16,151 bases of DNA. Source: CAIXZV01 sp037446495 (GTDB taxonomy: Bacteria > Chloroflexota > Limnocylindria > Limnocylindrales > CSP1-4). Shown here in pieces: positions 14,684 to 16,151 of the stretch. Location: assembly GCA_037446495.1 (NCBI GenBank), contig JBBIIL010000070.1, forward strand, positions 1 to 16,151. Reading direction: 5' to 3'. The first letter of the stretch is position 1. Each line of letters opens with the position of its first letter. Made by a program: the position numbers and the translations under genes. A model generated the notes under the pieces. The model was not told the origin of the DNA. It made no database searches and saw only the letters and a program-made list of their open reading frames with translations.

Positions 14684-15625
14684 CTAGGACGCGCGCCGGC
14701 GGCGCGCCGGGCGGGCCTCGGCCTGGGCATCGGACGCGGCAGCCTCGACCTCAGTGGGCCCCGGAGTGGCGGTTGGCCTCGATCCGCGCCCGGCCTTCGC
14801 CTCGGCCAGCGAAACGGGCGTGTCGGCGTCGCGAGCGGCCACCTGCGCCTTGACGCTCGCCTCGAGCAGCTTCATCAGGTCCACGAGGTTCCCGGACGCC
14901 GCCTCGGCAACCTCGGGCTGCTCCACGACCTGCTGACCGGCCACCTTCGCCTCGATGACGGCCATCAGGGCCTCGCGATACTGATCGCGGAAGTGCGAGG
15001 CGTCGAAGTCGGCGGTCATCGCGTCAGCCAGCTGGTCGGCCATCGCCAGCTCGGCGGGCTTGAACTCGTACGTCTCGTCGCCCAGGTCCAGATCGGCGGT
15101 GGAGCGGATCTCATCGGGCCAGTGGAGCGTGGTGAGCATCATCGTGTCCTCGAACGGGTCGAGGACCGCGAGCTGCTCCCGATCGCGGATGACCACCTTG
15201 CAGACCGCACTGAGGCCCTTCCCGGCAAGCACCTGGCGCAGCAGGGCGAAGGCGCGGCGGCCGATCTTGTCGGGCTCCACGTAGTACACGGCCTTGGCGA
15301 ACCCGAACGGACCGATGCCTGCCTCACGCGGCGCGAACTGCTCGATCTCGATCGTGTGCATGGTCTTGAGGGGGAGCCGCTCGAGGTCGCTGTCCGTGAT
15401 CACCACGTACCTGCCCGAGCTGTACTCGTACCCCTTGACGGTCTCCGCCCGCGTGATCGCCTGGTCCTCGACCGGGCACCAGGTCTTCATCTGGATCCGC
15501 GACAGGTCCGCCGCGTGCAGCATGTTGAACCGGACAGACGCCTCGGAGTCGGTGGCGGTGTAGAGCTTGACCGGGATGTTGATGAGGCCGAAGGAGATGG
15601 CCCCCTTCCACATGGAACGCGCCAC
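14684..15625 (-). CDS. ku: Ku homodimer, DNA end-binding protein of NHEJ
   Basis: Bacterial Ku forms a ring on broken DNA ends and recruits LigD. This 313-residue protein has the signature N-terminus WKGAISFGLINIPVKLYTAT, the WCPVED segment, GYEYSSGRYVVITDSDLE, and the bridge-region stretch GRRAFALLRQVL. The C-terminal helix REALMAVIEAKVAGQ belongs to the LigD-recruiting core. The last 60 residues are low-complexity and end in Arg/Ala (ARPARRRRAS), a basic tail of the sort used for extra DNA contact in other bacterial Ku proteins. I chose GTG at 15625 because it gives the usual M-A-R-x-(M/I)-WKG start. ATG at 15613 is the alternative, and an open extension to 15802 is non-conserved. It is the first gene of the ku-ligD operon and is divergent from a phosphoesterase gene. 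Confidence 0.96.
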   Translation of the reverse strand: MARSMWKGAISFGLINIPVKLYTATDSEASVRFNMLHAADLSRIQMKTWCPVEDQAITRAETVKGYEYSSGRYVVITDSDLERLPLKTMHTIEIEQFAPREAGIGPFGFAKAVYYVEPDKIGRRAFALLRQVLAGKGLSAVCKVVIRDREQLAVLDPFEDTMMLTTLHWPDEIRSTADLDLGDETYEFKPAELAMADQLADAMTADFDASHFRDQYREALMAVIEAKVAGQQVVEQPEVAEAASGNLVDLMKLLEASVKAQVAARDADTPVSLAEAKAGRGSRPTATPGPTEVEAAASDAQAEARPARRRRAS

Positions 15626-15949
15626 GGTGCCCACAACCTCGTGCTGCGTGCCGGTGGGGCCGGGCTCCTGGGACCGCGCCGAACCGGGACGCGAGGTTAC
15701 CACCGTGCGCAAGAGCCACCGAATCGAGTGCCGGTCCCCTGGCAGGTGAGGTGTCGTGCGGTGGGCCTGGGCGTCGTTCCCCGGCCGTTCGGAACGCTCC
15801 AAACGCCGTGTGCCAGCTTCCGTGGAGTGACCGCCTGAACTGACGTCGCCGGGCGGCGTGACGCCTTACACGCTCATTACATTTCGCGGTGGCAGACTTC
15901 CCCGGCGGGCTGCTTGAATGTCGCGCATCGAAGCGTGAAGGACGCCCCA
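15626..15949. promoter_or_regulatory. Divergent promoter region between ku and the phosphoesterase gene
   Basis: This 324-nt region has no convincing gene. On the minus strand, TAACCT (15699-15694) fits TAnnnT and could be the -10 for ku, about 69 nt before its start. A weak TTCGGT lies 18 nt upstream of it. On the plus strand, TACATT (15878-15883) is a candidate -10 for the phosphoesterase, about 66 nt before its ATG, with no clear -35. The palindrome CGTTCGGAACG (15786-15796) lies between the two and may be a binding site. All these assignments are by eye and tentative. Confidence 0.35.
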
Positions 15950-16151
15950 ATGCCGCACCAACGTCGCGTGCCCGCCCTCGCCCTGGTCGCTGTTCTTGTC
16001 GCGGCCTGCGGCGCTCCGGGCGTTGGGACCGTGCCATCCGGCGGCTTGGCTGGTGCCTCGGGCGCGGCGGTCGGCGCGGCCACGAGCGCAAACGCGGGGA
16101 TCCACAAGATCGCCCACGTCGTGGTGATCATGCAGGAGAACCGCTCCTTCG
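15950..16151 (+). CDS. Lipoprotein phosphoesterase / phospholipase C-family protein, N-terminus only
   Basis: Only the first 67 codons are present; the gene runs off the window. A basic start (HQRR) and a hydrophobic stretch lead to the lipobox VAAC with Cys20, so the mature protein should be lipid-anchored outside the membrane. A low-complexity Gly/Ala/Ser spacer (21-50) follows. Then comes HKIAHVVVIMQENRSF (52-67), the opening motif of the phosphoesterase family that includes bacterial phospholipase C and acid phosphatase AcpA. Glu63 and Asn64 are candidate metal/active-site residues. The substrate (phospholipid or other phosphate ester) cannot be told from this fragment. The ATG at 15950 is well supported by GAAGGA 7 nt upstream. 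It is divergent from ku, with a separate promoter likely. Confidence 0.88.
   Translation, partial: MPHQRRVPALALVAVLVAACGAPGVGTVPSGGLAGASGAAVGAATSANAGIHKIAHVVVIMQENRSF

Noticed and set aside
15626..15802. N-terminal extension of Ku to an upstream start
   Set aside because: The extension has no Ku-like sequence, and the family signature begins right after the GTG at 15625. The stretch more likely holds the promoter.
1..16151. tRNA/rRNA genes, CRISPR arrays, insertion sequences, integrases or attachment sites
   Set aside because: No cloverleaf-like or repeat-spacer pattern, transposase motif or flanking repeats were seen on either strand. Short GC repeats are explained by composition.

Overview
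This is a gene-dense, very GC-rich bacterial window (about 70% G+C by eye). It has strong GC bias at third codon positions, many GTG starts and short intergenic gaps. GTP-dependent PEP carboxykinase, a DUF1684 protein, a Ku/LigD repair pair, a non-pyrrolysine MttB homologue and an FRD/NuoF-like/ferredoxin operon together suggest a soil-type Actinomycetota or a high-GC Chloroflexota. The sequence alone does not decide between them. I see no rRNA, tRNA, CRISPR array, transposase or integrase, so this looks like chromosomal backbone.

Layout. 1-2131 (minus strand): the N-terminal half of pckG (cut by the window edge), a DUF1684 protein and an OsmC-family protein. 2132-2345: a divergent intergenic region with an inverted repeat that looks like an operator. 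2346-4974 (plus strand): a compact four-gene redox operon made of a small membrane-anchored unknown protein, a ferric-reductase-like bis-heme membrane protein, a soluble NuoF-like flavin/Fe-S protein and a [3Fe-4S]-type ferredoxin. The last three genes overlap at their stop/start codons. 5077-7509 (minus): a dimethylglycine/sarcosine dehydrogenase-like FAD- and folate-domain protein. It is divergent from 7583-9148 (plus), a trimethylamine/glycine-betaine methyltransferase (MttB) superfamily member. Together they suggest quaternary-amine demethylation. 9197-10561 (minus): a berberine-bridge-type covalent FAD oxidoreductase. 10700-11740 (minus): a membrane-anchored protein with three tandem DUF5666-like repeats. 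11925-15625 (minus): a two-gene NHEJ operon, ku followed by ligD in PE-LIG-POL order. 15626-15949: a divergent promoter region. 15950-16151 (plus): the start of a lipoprotein phosphoesterase/phospholipase C-type gene, cut by the window edge.

The best candidate for something under-described is the 2346-4974 operon. It could move electrons between NAD(P)H or ferredoxin and a membrane heme protein, with an unrecognised small extracytoplasmic protein as its first gene. Its NuoF-like subunit lacks one canonical cluster cysteine, and its ferredoxin has a non-Cys residue at the second ligand position. The divergent MttB/dehydrogenase pair is the second most interesting locus. The remaining genes are recognisable families in plausible contexts.
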